NCBI RefSeq assembly: GCF_033242265.1
Contig: NZ_BTFW01000001.1
Coordinates: 2,873,001 to 2,937,000, forward strand
Length of the DNA: 64,000 nt
From: Novosphingobium sp. IK01
Lineage (GTDB): Bacteria > Pseudomonadota > Alphaproteobacteria > Sphingomonadales > Sphingomonadaceae
Direction of reading: 5' to 3'
In this document: in pieces, positions 29,555 to 39,936 of the stretch
How the letters are laid out: each line of letters begins with the position of its first letter
How positions within the stretch are numbered: the stretch's first letter is position 1
The notes under the pieces: generated by a model
What the model was told of the DNA's origin: nothing
What the model saw: the letters and a program-made list of their open reading frames with translations, nothing else
The model's database searches: none
Program-made: the position numbers and the translations under genes

Positions 29555-32275
29555 ATGAGCAGGTCTTTCATTCAAGTCAGGGATTTCGCGTTCGTGCTTT
29601 TTCGCCGCCAGTCGTGTCGCTTCGGGTCGTTGGGTGCGGTGTCCGTGCTGGCGCTGGTTTCTGCTCTGGCGCCGGAACTGGCGATTGCGCAGGCCCAGGC
29701 GACACCGCCCGCAGACGCGCCTCCCGCCTCCTCCGGCACGGGGGAGGGGGAAGGCGATGCGCAGGCCGCGACCGCACCGATCACGGTCGATGCCCCGCCG
29801 ATGGTCACCGCCAGCGGGACACCGGGTGTCGATGCCGATGGCGACGGGGTGGACGACAACACCGGCGAGATTCTCGTCATTGGCACGCCGATCAAGGGGG
29901 TGGTCAAGGCCGACCAGCCGCCGATCGTGACGCTCGATGAAGATGCGATCGCGGCCTATGGCGTCAGCTCGATTCAGGAACTGCTTTCGGTGCTGGCGCC
30001 GCAGACCGGATCGGGACGGGGGCGCAGCAGCGACGGGCCGGTGATCCTGCTCAACGGGATGCGGATTTCCTCGTTCCGCGAAATGCGCGGGCTGCCGCCC
30101 GAGGCGATCCGCCGGGTCGAGGTTCTGCCCGAGGAAGTCGCGCTCAAATACGGCTACCGGCCCGACCAGCGCGTGGTCAATTTCATCCTCAAGGACCACT
30201 ATCGCGCCTTTACGACCGAGACCGGCGCGAGTGTTCCGGGCAACGGCAGCTATACCGGCCTCAGCGAGGAGGCCACGCTGGTCAGGATCGCCAACAAGGC
30301 GCGCCTCAACGTGACCGGAACGCTTTCGTCCCAGGGTTCGATCACCGAGGCCGAGCGCGGCATCACGCAGACCCAGGGCAGCGGATCGGACGTGGCGGGC
30401 GACCCCAATCCGGCGGCCTATCGCACGCTTCAGCCCAAGACCAACAGCGCCGCGCTCAACGCCACCTGGTCGAAACCGCTGGCGGTAGGGACGGGGCTGA
30501 CGCTCAACGCGCTGGTCCAGCGCGATTTCAGCCGCAGTTGGAACGGTCTCAACACCGTGTCGCTGACCGATGATGCGGGCAACGCCGTCAACCGCACGAC
30601 GACCGCGCCCGAGCCGCTGACCACGCGGACTTATACCACGACCTATTCGGCCGGGGCCGGGCTCAACACCGGGCTGGGGGCGTGGCAGCTTTCGCTTACT
30701 GCCGATGGCAGCCATGTCGTGACCGATACGCATATCGACCGCCGCGCCGACCTGTCGGGGCTTCAGGACATGGTCGACGCGGGCACGCTGAGCGCGACCG
30801 GGGCGCTTCCGGCAGGGGCCATCGTCGGGGGCGACCCGGACCGCGCGCACAGCCGGACCGACAGCCTGACCTCGCTCGCCACGATCAACGGCCAGCCGTT
30901 CCGCCTGCCCGGCGGGGAGGTCTCGCTCACGGTCAAGACCGGCTTTGCCTATTCGGGCATCCACAGCACCGATACCCGCACGACCAGCGGGGCCATCAAC
31001 CTGCAACGCGGCGACGCGCAAGTGGGCTTCAGCCTCGACCTGCCGATCACCAGCCATCGCGAGAATTTCGGCGCGTTCCTGGGCGACCTCTCGGTCAATT
31101 TCAACGCCGAGGCGCATCGCCTGTCCGACTTTGGCGGGCTTTATGACTTTGGCGGCGGGCTGACCTGGCGGCCAACGCAAAAGCTCAGCTTTACCGCCAC
31201 CTTCATCGGCGCCGAGGCCGCGCCCACCCTGACCAATCTGGGCGCGCCGACCACGACCACGCAGAACGTGGCGATCTACGATTTCGTCAAGAGCCAGACC
31301 GTGCTGGCCACGGTCACCACCGGGGGCAACCCGGACCTGCTCAAGCAGCGCCAGCGCGACGTGAAGCTGGCGGCGAACTGGACTTTGCCGTTCCTGTCCA
31401 ATTCGACGTTCATTCTCGAATATTTCCGCAATCGCAGCTTCAACACCACCAACAGCTTCCCGCTGCTGACCGCGCAAGTCGAGGCGGCCTTTCCGGGCCG
31501 GGTGACGCGCAATGCCAATGGCGACATCCTCTCGGTCGATGAAAGCCCGGTGACGTTCGCGCGCGAGGAGAGCAACAGCCTGCGCTATGGCATCAACCTG
31601 TCGGGCAGCTTCGGCACGCCCGATCCGGCCATGGCGCGCTCGCGCATGGGGATGATGCGCGGGATAATGCCGCCGCCGGGCGGGCGCGGCGGGCCTCCCG
31701 GAGGGCCGGGCGGTCCCGGTGGCCGGGCCGGAGCGGGCGGGCCCGGAGGTCCGGGCGGGCCGAGGGGGCCGGGTGGTCCCGGCGGTCCCGGCGGCTTCGA
31801 CGGGCGCGGGCGCTGGAATCTCTCGCTGACCCACACGATCATGATGATGAGCCGGGTCCAGTTGACGCCGGGAGGCACGGTCTACGACCTGCTGGGTGGC
31901 AGCGCGCTGTCGAGCACGGGCGTGGCGCGGCACAGCATCGAGCTGGAGGGCGGCGGTTTCTATCGCAGCTTCGGCTTGCGCGTGTCGGGCACCTATACCG
32001 GCGGGGCGCGGGCGGATTCGGGCACCTCCAACCTTGATTTCCATCCGATCGCCAAGGTCAACGTCCGGCTTTTCGCCGATCTGGGCCGTCGACCCGGCGT
32101 GGTCAGGGCCGTGCCGTTCCTCAAGAACGCGCGCTTCTCGCTGTCGGTCAACAACCTGTTCAATGCCATACAGAAGGTGACCGACCAGAACGGCGAAATC
32201 CCGCTGCGCTATCAGGCGGGCTATCTCGATCCGGTCGGCCGCCTGTTCAAGGTGGAGTTCCGCAAGCAGTTCTGA
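29555..32275 (+). CDS. TonB-dependent receptor with a Gly/Pro-rich insert
   Basis: An outer-membrane receptor of about 906 residues. A signal peptide ([17 protein letters not shown]) is followed by a low-complexity stretch with an aspartate-rich DADGDGVDD calcium-type loop and a TonB-box-like EILVIG. Then come a plug domain (about 120-210, VILLNGMRI and [16 protein letters not shown]) and a beta-barrel ending in F. The barrel is interrupted at 31670-31812 by about 47 residues made almost only of G, P and R. Four in-frame ATGs lie between 29510 and 29555 because of a triplicated 15-bp repeat; 29555 is the shortest form with a full signal peptide. The ligand is unknown. Confidence 0.85.
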   Translation: MSRSFIQVRDFAFVLFRRQSCRFGSLGAVSVLALVSALAPELAIAQAQATPPADAPPASSGTGEGEGDAQAATAPITVDAPPMVTASGTPGVDADGDGVDDNTGEILVIGTPIKGVVKADQPPIVTLDEDAIAAYGVSSIQELLSVLAPQTGSGRGRSSDGPVILLNGMRISSFREMRGLPPEAIRRVEVLPEEVALKYGYRPDQRVVNFILKDHYRAFTTETGASVPGNGSYTGLSEEATLVRIANKARLNVTGTLSSQGSITEAERGITQTQGSGSDVAGDPNPAAYRTLQPKTNSAALNATWSKPLAVGTGLTLNALVQRDFSRSWNGLNTVSLTDDAGNAVNRTTTAPEPLTTRTYTTTYSAGAGLNTGLGAWQLSLTADGSHVVTDTHIDRRADLSGLQDMVDAGTLSATGALPAGAIVGGDPDRAHSRTDSLTSLATINGQPFRLPGGEVSLTVKTGFAYSGIHSTDTRTTSGAINLQRGDAQVGFSLDLPITSHRENFGAFLGDLSVNFNAEAHRLSDFGGLYDFGGGLTWRPTQKLSFTATFIGAEAAPTLTNLGAPTTTTQNVAIYDFVKSQTVLATVTTGGNPDLLKQRQRDVKLAANWTLPFLSNSTFILEYFRNRSFNTTNSFPLLTAQVEAAFPGRVTRNANGDILSVDESPVTFAREESNSLRYGINLSGSFGTPDPAMARSRMGMMRGIMPPPGGRGGPPGGPGGPGGRAGAGGPGGPGGPRGPGGPGGPGGFDGRGRWNLSLTHTIMMMSRVQLTPGGTVYDLLGGSALSSTGVARHSIELEGGGFYRSFGLRVSGTYTGGARADSGTSNLDFHPIAKVNVRLFADLGRRPGVVRAVPFLKNARFSLSVNNLFNAIQKVTDQNGEIPLRYQAGYLDPVGRLFKVEFRKQF

Positions 32276-32388
32276 GGGCCGGGGCGGGCTGGGCCGGGGG
32301 CCGGGCTGGGGCCAATGTTTGGCGATTGTCCACGGACGATCCGCGCGCCCCCTCCCCAAACCGGGCGGGAGGGCCTATCTCACGCGCC

Positions 32389-34335
32389 ATGGCCCGCAAG
32401 CCCGCTTCCCCACCGCCCGACCGCGACACCCAGCGCTTCCACGAGGACGCGGCGATCACCACCATGCGCGGTGGTGCCGAGACGCCCGACCTCGACAAGG
32501 GTGTCGAGACGATCCGCGAGGTCGTGCGCACGCTGGCGCCCAAGCCGGGGGTCTACCGGATGCTCGATGCGCGCGGCGAGGTGCTCTATGTGGGCAAGGC
32601 GCGCGCGCTCAGGAACCGGGTGGTCAATTACACCCAGGTCGAGCGCCTGCCCAACCGCTTGCGCCGGATGGTCAGCCAGACGCGGTCGATGACGATCGTG
32701 ACCACCAATTCGGAGGCCGAGGCGCTGCTGCTCGAAGCGCAGCTCATCAAGCGCTACCGGCCGCCCTACAATGTCCTGCTGCGCGACGACAAATCGTTCC
32801 CGTTCATTCTCTTGCGATCAGACCATGCGTTCCCGCGGCTGATGAAGCACCGCGGCGCGCGCAAGGCGAAGGGGAACTATTACGGCCCCTTTGCCAGTGC
32901 CGGATCGGTCAACACCACGATCAACGCCTTGCAGAAGCTGTTCCTGCTGCGCAGTTGCACCGACAGCTTCATGGCCCGGCGCGACCGGCCCTGCCTGCTC
33001 TACCAGATCAAGCGGTGCTCGGCCCCGTGTGTCGACCGCATCGACGAGCAGGGCTATGCCGATCTCGTGCGGCAGGCCAAGGACTTCCTCGGCGGCAAGT
33101 CGGGCGCGGTCCAGCGCGAGATCGAGACGCAGATGAGCGCGGCGGCAGAAGCGCTCGATTTCGAGCGCGCGGCCATGCTGCGCGACCGCCTGCGCGCGGC
33201 GACCTTCATCCAGGGCAGTCAGGCGATCAATGCCGAGGGCGTGGGCAATGCCGATGTCTTTGCCATCGCCGCCAAGGGCGGGCAGGTCGGCATCCAGGCC
33301 TTCTTCATTCGCGGCGGGCAGAACTGGGGCCACCGCGCGTTTTTCCCGACGCATACCGATGGCCTCGACGAGGTCGAGATCATGACCAGCTTCCTCGCCC
33401 AGTTCTACGAGGAAGTGCCCCCGCCGCGCCTGATCCTCGTCGATCGGGCCTTGCCCGAGGCTGATCTGCTGGCTGAGGCGCTGCATGAAGGCGCGGGCGG
33501 AAAAGTCGAGATTTCGGTGCCCCAGCGCGGCGACCGCCGCCGCCTGATGGAGCAGGCCGAACGCAACGCCATCGAGGCGCTCGACCGGCGCCTCGCCGAA
33601 ACCGGCACCAAGGCGAAGATTCTGGCCGAACTGGCCGAATTTCTCGAACTGGGCGACGTGCCCCGGCGCATCGAGATCTACGACAACAGCCACATTCAGG
33701 GCACCCATGCGCTGGGCGGCATGGTCGTGGCCGGGCCGGAAGGCTTCCTCAAGGGCCAGTATCGCAAGTTCAACATCAAGCGCGCCGAGACCCGCCCCGG
33801 CGACGACTTTGCCATGATGCGCGAGGTCATGGCCCGGCGCTTTGGCCGCGTGCAGGAAGAAGACCCCGACCGCGACAGCGGCACCTGGCCCGACCTCGTG
33901 CTGATCGACGGCGGCAAGGGCCAGATGACCGCCGTGCGCGAGACGCTGGAGGAACTGGGGATCGAGGACGTGCCTTTGATCGCGGTGTCCAAGGGGCCCG
34001 ACCGCAACGCCGGGCGCGAGCATTTCCATTTCCCCGATGGCCGGGAAAAGATGCTGCCGCTGACCTCGCCGGTGCTGTTCTACCTCCAGCAATTGCGCGA
34101 CGAGGCGCACCGCTATGCCATCGGAGCCCACCGCGCCAAGCGCAGCCGGGCGATCACCGCCAGCCCGCTCGACGAGATTCCCGGCATCGGCCCGGCCCGC
34201 AAGCGCGCGCTCCTGCTCCACTTCGGCACGGCGGGCAAAGTGCGCGCGGCCTCGCTCGACGACCTCAAGCGCGCGCCCGGCGTGAGCGAGGCCGTGGCGC
34301 AGACCATCTACGATTTCTATCATCCGGGCGGGTAG
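32389..34335 (+). CDS. uvrC: UvrABC excinuclease subunit C
   Basis: A 648-residue UvrC, which makes both incisions in nucleotide-excision repair. The N-terminal GIY-YIG nuclease is seen as GVYRMLDARGEVLYVGKA (about 55-72), the UVR motif for UvrB binding follows (MSAAAEALDFERAAMLRDRL), then the RNase H-like 3'/5' nuclease (EIYDNSHIQGTHALGGMVV; DLVLIDGGKGQM) and C-terminal helix-hairpin-helix repeats (IPGIGPARKRALL). ATG at 32389 is preferred over TTG at 32326. The gene converges with the lipoprotein gene (11-bp gap) and lies 3 kb from uvrB on the opposite strand. Confidence 0.96.
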   Translation: MARKPASPPPDRDTQRFHEDAAITTMRGGAETPDLDKGVETIREVVRTLAPKPGVYRMLDARGEVLYVGKARALRNRVVNYTQVERLPNRLRRMVSQTRSMTIVTTNSEAEALLLEAQLIKRYRPPYNVLLRDDKSFPFILLRSDHAFPRLMKHRGARKAKGNYYGPFASAGSVNTTINALQKLFLLRSCTDSFMARRDRPCLLYQIKRCSAPCVDRIDEQGYADLVRQAKDFLGGKSGAVQREIETQMSAAAEALDFERAAMLRDRLRAATFIQGSQAINAEGVGNADVFAIAAKGGQVGIQAFFIRGGQNWGHRAFFPTHTDGLDEVEIMTSFLAQFYEEVPPPRLILVDRALPEADLLAEALHEGAGGKVEISVPQRGDRRRLMEQAERNAIEALDRRLAETGTKAKILAELAEFLELGDVPRRIEIYDNSHIQGTHALGGMVVAGPEGFLKGQYRKFNIKRAETRPGDDFAMMREVMARRFGRVQEEDPDRDSGTWPDLVLIDGGKGQMTAVRETLEELGIEDVPLIAVSKGPDRNAGREHFHFPDGREKMLPLTSPVLFYLQQLRDEAHRYAIGAHRAKRSRAITASPLDEIPGIGPARKRALLLHFGTAGKVRAASLDDLKRAPGVSEAVAQTIYDFYHPGG

Positions 34336-34346
34336 GCGCCCGGCCT

Positions 34347-34922
34347 TTACTCCACCGCGCCCGGACCGGCGGGCTTGGCGCCAGTGGCCGGGTGGGTGGC
34401 GCAGTGGGCGAGAAGGGCGCGGACCAGCGGGCTGCCCGGCACGCTGATCTTGCCCGCGTCGGGCAGGGTGCCGACGAAGGGGCCGTCGAAGACTTCGGCG
34501 GCCGGGTCTCCGGCTGGAAGGCTGCCCTGCCAGAGATAGCCGCGCGCGCCCGGAACGGCGGTGGCATCGACGGCAAGGCGGACGATGCGCTTGCTGCCCT
34601 GAAGCGCGAACAGCGCCTGTGCGCCCACTTCGGCGACGACATGGCGCGTGACCACGATGACCCCCTGACGGCAGGCGAGCGAGAGCGCGGGCGCGCCGCC
34701 CGGCTGGCCGAAACGCACGCTGTCGCCGCCCGGCGATCCGGCCCAGATCGGCTTGGTGTCGCCCGAAGGCGCGGGGGGCAGTGCCTCGTTTTCGGGCAGC
34801 GGAACGCGCACGGCATTGACCGGGGCCCCGCTGTCCTGCGGGACGGGGGCCTTGGACGAGCAGGCGGCGAGGGCTGCAAGGGCCGTGAGGGCGGCGAGCG
34901 GGGTGAGGCGGCGCAAGGTCAT
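34347..34922 (-). CDS. Predicted lipoprotein of unknown function
   Basis: A 191-residue protein with a lipobox (LAALAAC, Cys21) and so a periplasm-facing lipid anchor. A proline-rich linker (about 25-60) leads to a small beta-rich domain with two cysteines (ACRQ about 83 and HCAT about 174) that may form a disulfide. It sits between convergent uvrC and the uvrB gene on the same strand as uvrB, 167 bp downstream of it. I recognise no family; the context is not informative. Confidence 0.75.
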   Translation of the reverse strand: MTLRRLTPLAALTALAALAACSSKAPVPQDSGAPVNAVRVPLPENEALPPAPSGDTKPIWAGSPGGDSVRFGQPGGAPALSLACRQGVIVVTRHVVAEVGAQALFALQGSKRIVRLAVDATAVPGARGYLWQGSLPAGDPAAEVFDGPFVGTLPDAGKISVPGSPLVRALLAHCATHPATGAKPAGPGAVE

Positions 34923-35047
34923 GGTGGGCCCTTGCTATCAGGCCGGGGCCGGGTTCTGAACCGGCAAATGTGGGTTGGCCGTTTTAGCCCCACCGCCCCC
35001 GTCCCTCTGCCACCGGCCCCTCCACCACCTGCTATGCGGGCGGTCCC

Positions 35048-35068
35048 CCTCCCCATTGCATGGGGAGG
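35048..35068. terminator. Hairpin after uvrB (possible terminator)
   Basis: CCTCCCCAT-tgc-ATGGGGAGG is a perfect 9-bp stem in the gap beyond the uvrB stop. It has no T-tract on either strand, so it may act in transcript processing or with Rho. Confidence 0.4.
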
Positions 35069-35089
35069 ACTGGGGAGGATTGGGGAGGG

Positions 35090-37276
35090 TCACTTCCCCC
35101 ACTTCTTTTGCGATTTGCCGAAGCGGGTCTTGCGGGTGCCGGGTTTGCCTTCGTTGCTGCGGCCCACGATGGGGGCTTTGTGTTCGCCTTCGGGGAGGCC
35201 CAGTTCGGTCGCTTCGAGGCGGCGGATCTCGTCGCGCAGCCTGCCTGCTTCCTCGAATTCGAGGTCGGCGGCAGCCGCGCGCATGCGCTTTTCGAGGTCT
35301 TCGATATGGCTGCGCAAGTTGTGGCCGACGAGGTTGTTGGTGGTGTCGTCGTCCAGATCGACCAGCACCCCGTCGCGGCTGGCGGTATCGGCGATGATGT
35401 CGGCGATCTGGCGCTTGATCGTGGCAGGCGTGATGCCGTGCTCGACGTTGTAGGCCTGCTGCTTTTCGCGGCGACGGTCGGTTTCGGCGATGGCGCGTTC
35501 CATCGAGCCGGTCATGCGGTCGGCATAGAGGATCACGCGCCCGTCCACGTTGCGCGCGGCGCGGCCGATGGTCTGGATCAGCGAGGTTTCCGAGCGCAGG
35601 AACCCTTCCTTGTCGGCGTCGAGAATGCAGACAAGGCCGCATTCGGGAATGTCGAGCCCCTCGCGCAGCAGGTTGATCCCCACCAGCACGTCGTAGACGC
35701 CAAGGCGAAGATCGCGGATCAGTTCGATGCGTTCGAGCGTCTCGACATCCGAATGCATGTAGCGCACGCGCAGGCCCGCCTCGTGCATGAATTCGGTGAG
35801 GTCTTCGGCCATGCGCTTGGTCAGCGTGGTGACCAGCGTGCGATAGCCTTGCGCGGCGGCCTCGCGGCAGGCGGCGATGCAGTCCTGCACCTGGTCCTCG
35901 GTCGGGCGGATCAGCACGGGCGGGTCGATCAGCCCGGTCGGGCGGATGACCTGTTCGGCAAAGACGCCGCCCGACTGTTCCATTTCCCAGTGGCCGGGCG
36001 TGGCCGAGACGGCAAATGTCTGCGGGCGCATCGCATCCCACTCGTTGAAGCGCAGCGGGCGGTTGTCGATGCAACTGGGCAGGCGGAAGCCATATTCGGC
36101 CAGCGTCATCTTGCGGCGATGGTCGCCGCGCGCCATCGCGCCGATCTGGGGGATCGTCTGGTGGCTTTCATCGACGAACAGCAGCGCGTTGTCGGGCAGG
36201 TATTCGAACAGGGTCGGCGGCGGTTCGCCGGGCATGCGCCCGGTCAGGAAGCGCGAATAGTTCTCGATCCCCGCGCACGAGCCGGTAGCGGCCATCATTT
36301 CGAGGTCGAAGTGCGTGCGCTGCTCCAGCCGCTGGGCTTCGAGCAGCTTGCCCTCGGCGTTGAGTTCCTTCAGCCGCTCGGCCAGCTCGAACTTGATCGC
36401 CTCGCGCGCCTGCATCAGCGTCGGGCCGGGGGTGACGTGGTGTGAATTGGCATAGACACGCACGTTTTGCAGGCGCGTGCCCGCCTTGCCGGTCAGCGGA
36501 TCGAACTCGGCGATTTCCTCGATCTCGTCGCCAAAGAAGGTGACGCGCCAGGCCGTGTCTTCATAGTGCGAGGGGAAGATTTCGAGGTTGTCGCCCCGCA
36601 CGCGGAAGGTGCCACGCTGGAACGCGTGGTCGTTGCGCTTGTATTGCAGGGCGACCAGCTTGCGCACGATCTCGCCCTGGTCGACGCTCTCCCCCACCTT
36701 GAGGTCGAAGACCATCGCCGAATAAGTCTCGACCGAGCCGATGCCATAGAGGCACGAGACCGAGGCGACGATGATCACGTCGTCGCGTTCGAGCAGCGCG
36801 CGCGTGGCCGAGTGGCGCATCCGGTCGATGGCCTCGTTCACCGAGCTTTCCTTCTCGATGTAGGTATCGGACCGGGGCACATAGGCTTCGGGCTGGTAAT
36901 AATCGTAGTACGAGACGAAATATTCGACCGCGTTCTCGGGGAAGAAGCTTTTCATCTCGCCATAGAGCTGGGCCGCGAGGATCTTGTTGGGCGCGAGGAT
37001 CAGCGCCGGGCGCTGCAATTCCTCGATCACCTTGGCCATCGTGAAGGTCTTGCCCGAGCCGGTGACGCCGAGCAGCACCTGCGTTTTCTCGGCCTCCTGC
37101 GCGCCCGCCACGAGGGCGGCGATCGCGGTCGGCTGGTCGCCCGCCGGGTGATAGTCGGACACCACCCTGAACGGGCGGCCCGGCTCCAGCTTTTCGGGGC
37201 GCACGGGCTTGTGGGGAACGAAGGTGCCCGAGGTGTCGGGTTCTTCGAGACCCCGGCGGATGATGATTTCGGCCAT
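35090..37276 (-). CDS. uvrB: UvrABC excinuclease subunit B
   Basis: A 728-residue UvrB, the damage-verifying helicase-like subunit of nucleotide-excision repair. Walker A is GVTGSGKT, the flexible beta-hairpin is [12 protein letters not shown], the DEAD-like box is DESH, and motif VI is QTIGRAARN. The C-terminal UVR domain for UvrC binding is [24 protein letters not shown] basic tail (about 30 residues, [17 protein letters not shown]) extends beyond it. ATG at 37276 (MAEIIIRRG) gives the normal start; upstream in-frame ATGs are less likely. Confidence 0.96.
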   Translation of the reverse strand: MAEIIIRRGLEEPDTSGTFVPHKPVRPEKLEPGRPFRVVSDYHPAGDQPTAIAALVAGAQEAEKTQVLLGVTGSGKTFTMAKVIEELQRPALILAPNKILAAQLYGEMKSFFPENAVEYFVSYYDYYQPEAYVPRSDTYIEKESSVNEAIDRMRHSATRALLERDDVIIVASVSCLYGIGSVETYSAMVFDLKVGESVDQGEIVRKLVALQYKRNDHAFQRGTFRVRGDNLEIFPSHYEDTAWRVTFFGDEIEEIAEFDPLTGKAGTRLQNVRVYANSHHVTPGPTLMQAREAIKFELAERLKELNAEGKLLEAQRLEQRTHFDLEMMAATGSCAGIENYSRFLTGRMPGEPPPTLFEYLPDNALLFVDESHQTIPQIGAMARGDHRRKMTLAEYGFRLPSCIDNRPLRFNEWDAMRPQTFAVSATPGHWEMEQSGGVFAEQVIRPTGLIDPPVLIRPTEDQVQDCIAACREAAAQGYRTLVTTLTKRMAEDLTEFMHEAGLRVRYMHSDVETLERIELIRDLRLGVYDVLVGINLLREGLDIPECGLVCILDADKEGFLRSETSLIQTIGRAARNVDGRVILYADRMTGSMERAIAETDRRREKQQAYNVEHGITPATIKRQIADIIADTASRDGVLVDLDDDTTNNLVGHNLRSHIEDLEKRMRAAAADLEFEEAGRLRDEIRRLEATELGLPEGEHKAPIVGRSNEGKPGTRKTRFGKSQKKWGK

Positions 37277-37432
37277 GGGCAACATATGGGGAACATTGCC
37301 CGGCGATGCAATCGGCCCCTGCAAATGCCGCCCCCTGCACATGACAGCGAGGGTTCAGGTGTCATGTGACAGTTTTGTGAAGCCCGGCGACTTTATTGGC
37401 ATTGTGGCTGGCGGGGCTTCATAGGTGGCAGG

Positions 37433-38272
37433 ATGAAATCGATGGTCTGGCACTCTTCTCTGGCATCTCTTGCCCCGCGCCGTGGTTGGCAGCAGTTCGG
37501 GCAGCAGCTTGAAACGCTGGGCACCGAACTGGCGCGGCGGCGGGCGCTGGCCTTTGCGCCGCGTCCGCGCGGTGTGCACGGGCCAGCCTGGCCGCGCCTG
37601 CTGGGTGAACTGGGCACGCCGATCGAGCATTGGCAGGCCTCCCGCCAATCTGATCTACACCAGTCTGATCTGCAACCGGCGGCGCCAGAGCGGCCCGCAG
37701 GGTCGCGCGCGGTCATGCTGCTGCCCGGTTTTGGCACGCATCCGGTGCGGATGAAGCCTCTGGCCACGGCGCTCGAAGCGGCCGGGCACCGGGTGAGCGA
37801 CTGGGGGCTGGGCTTCAATTTCGGGCCGAGCGAGGACCGTTTTGCCCGGCTGGCCGAGCGGGTCGAGGTCATGGCCCGGCGCGAGGGCGAGCCGCTGGTG
37901 CTGGTGGGGTGGAGCCTGGGCGGGCTGTTCGCGCGCCAGTTGGCCAAGGCCGTGCCCGAACAGGTCGGGCTGGTCATCACCATGGGCACGCCCTTTTCGG
38001 GCGACCGGCGCGCCAACAATGCCTGGCGGGCCTATCAACTGGTGGCCGGGCACAGTGTCGACGAGGCGCCGATGGGCGAGGATCTGGCCGTCAAGCCGCC
38101 GGTGCCCACGGTGGCGCTGTGGAGCCCGCGCGACGGGTTCATCGCCCCGCGCTGTGCCGCCGGATGGCCGGGCGAGCGCGATCTGGCGGTGGCGCTGCGG
38201 TGCACGCATCTGGGCTTTGCCGCCCACCCGCAAGTGGCGCGCACGCTGGTGGACCTGATCGCACAGCATTGA
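37433..38272 (+). CDS. Alpha/beta-hydrolase-fold protein
   Basis: A 279-residue alpha/beta hydrolase. The core fold starts near residue 92 (VMLLPGFGTHPVRMKPLA, oxyanion region) and has the nucleophile elbow GWSLGG with Ser about 164, a candidate acid at about 228 (SPRDG) and His at about 255 (CTHLGF). Such proteins are lipases or esterases; the N-terminal 90 residues are helical and not part of the core. It is divergent from uvrB (156 bp). The substrate is unknown. Confidence 0.8.
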   Translation: MKSMVWHSSLASLAPRRGWQQFGQQLETLGTELARRRALAFAPRPRGVHGPAWPRLLGELGTPIEHWQASRQSDLHQSDLQPAAPERPAGSRAVMLLPGFGTHPVRMKPLATALEAAGHRVSDWGLGFNFGPSEDRFARLAERVEVMARREGEPLVLVGWSLGGLFARQLAKAVPEQVGLVITMGTPFSGDRRANNAWRAYQLVAGHSVDEAPMGEDLAVKPPVPTVALWSPRDGFIAPRCAAGWPGERDLAVALRCTHLGFAAHPQVARTLVDLIAQH

Positions 38273-38480
38273 GCGGGCATGGGGTAGCCGTGCTTAATAA
38301 CTGATTTACCGTCATTTTGCGCCGGGGGCTGTTCCGAATCCGGATCTCGTGGCGCGCCCGTCGGGGAAGCCCTTCCGCAAGCCAGAATCACCTAGAGGAA
38401 CAATTGTTTCGCAACTGCGGCATCCACGCTTGCGGTGGGGCCGATCGTGTGCAAGCAATAGGCCAGACGGGAGGTTCTGC

Positions 38481-39914
38481 ATGACAAAATCCTCGCTCTC
38501 GTCCTATGACGAGATGCTTGAAGCCGATGGCTCCACGCGTGCCGCTTACAGCGGCTATTGCGAGTGGCTCAAAGAACAGCCACCCGAATTGTTGCGGCGG
38601 AAATCAGGGGAGGCCGAGGCCTTTTTCCGCAAGACCGGTATCACCTTCAATGTGTACGGCAGCGAGGACGCCGAAGAGCGTCTGATTCCTTTCGATATGG
38701 TTCCCCGGATCATCAGCGCGGCGCAATGGCGGCGGCTGTCCAAAGGCATCGAACAGCGCGTGCGCGCGCTCAACGCCTTCCTCCACGATCTCTATCACCG
38801 TCAGGAAATCGTGCGGGCCGGGCGCCTGCCCGAGCGGGTGCTCAAGGGCAATTCGGCGTTCCTGCCGCAGATGGCCGGGTTCACCCCGCCCGGCGGGGTC
38901 TATACCCATATCGTGGGGATCGACCTCGTGCGCACGGGCGAGGACGAGTTCATGGTTCTCGAAGACAATGCCCGCACGCCTTCGGGCGTGTCGTACATGC
39001 TCGAAAACCGCGAAACCATGATGGCGATGTTCCCCGAGCTGTTCACCAAGGTGCGCGTGCGCGAGGTGTCGGACTATCCGCGCCGCCTTGCGCGCAGCCT
39101 TGCCGCCTGCGCGCCGCCTGCGGCCAGCGGGCACAAGCCGGTGGTCGCCGTGCTCACGCCCGGCACCTTCAACAGCGCCTATTACGAACACGCGTTCCTG
39201 GCCGACCAGATGGGGGCCGAACTGGTCGAGGGCAGCGATCTGCGGGTCGAGAACGGGCGCGTGGCCATGCGCACCACGCGCGGCTGGCAGGCGATCGACG
39301 TGCTCTATCGCCGGGTTGATGATGATTATCTCGATCCGCTCACCTTCAAGCCCGAAAGCGTGCTGGGCGTGTCGGGGATCATGGATGTCTATCGCGCGGG
39401 CGGGATCACCATCGCCAATGCGCCGGGCACGGGCATTGCCGATGACAAGGCGATCTACAGCTTCATGCCCGAGATCGTCGAGTTCTACACCGGCGAGAAG
39501 CCGATTCTGGCCAATGTGCCAACCTGGCGCTGCTCGGAGGCCGACAGCCTGGCCTATGTGCTCGACAATCTGGCCGATCTGGTGGTCAAGGAAGTCCATG
39601 GCTCGGGTGGCTATGGCATGCTGATCGGGCCGACCTCGTCGCGCCGCGAGATCGCCATGTTCGCCGAAAAACTGCGCGCCAACCCCGATAACTACATCGC
39701 GCAGCCCACGCTCTCGCTCTCGACCGTGCCGATCTTCACCAAGGCCGGGCTGGCCCCGCGCCATGTCGACTTGCGGCCCTTCGTGCTGGTCTCACCCCAG
39801 GGGATCGACATCACGCCGGGCGGATTGACGCGCGTGGCGCTCAAGAAGGGGTCGCTGGTGGTCAATTCCTCGCAGGGCGGGGGCACCAAGGACAGCTGGG
39901 TTCTGGACGACTGA
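38481..39914 (+). CDS. Circularly permuted ATP-grasp protein (Anbu cluster)
   Basis: A 477-residue protein of the circularly permuted ATP-grasp type 2 family (DUF404/DUF407), predicted to ligate amino acids or peptides to a carboxylate using ATP. The core motifs EDNARTPSGVSYMLENR (about 160-176), VDDDYLDPL and KEVHGSGGYGMLIGP (about 375-390) are visible. GGGAGG lies 6 nt before the ATG, fixing the start. The alpha-E gene follows by 22 bp, then the transglutaminase-like and Anbu genes. In comparative genomics the four are recurrent partners. Confidence 0.93.
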   Translation: MTKSSLSSYDEMLEADGSTRAAYSGYCEWLKEQPPELLRRKSGEAEAFFRKTGITFNVYGSEDAEERLIPFDMVPRIISAAQWRRLSKGIEQRVRALNAFLHDLYHRQEIVRAGRLPERVLKGNSAFLPQMAGFTPPGGVYTHIVGIDLVRTGEDEFMVLEDNARTPSGVSYMLENRETMMAMFPELFTKVRVREVSDYPRRLARSLAACAPPAASGHKPVVAVLTPGTFNSAYYEHAFLADQMGAELVEGSDLRVENGRVAMRTTRGWQAIDVLYRRVDDDYLDPLTFKPESVLGVSGIMDVYRAGGITIANAPGTGIADDKAIYSFMPEIVEFYTGEKPILANVPTWRCSEADSLAYVLDNLADLVVKEVHGSGGYGMLIGPTSSRREIAMFAEKLRANPDNYIAQPTLSLSTVPIFTKAGLAPRHVDLRPFVLVSPQGIDITPGGLTRVALKKGSLVVNSSQGGGTKDSWVLDD

Positions 39915-39936
39915 GCCGGAAGGGAAAGACAACACG

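Noticed and set aside
29186..32359. Upstream extension of the infA reading frame to a 1139-codon minus-strand frame
   Set aside because: Only its last 82 codons are infA; the rest is antisense to the TonB receptor and reads as Arg/Ala/Gly-rich shadow sequence.
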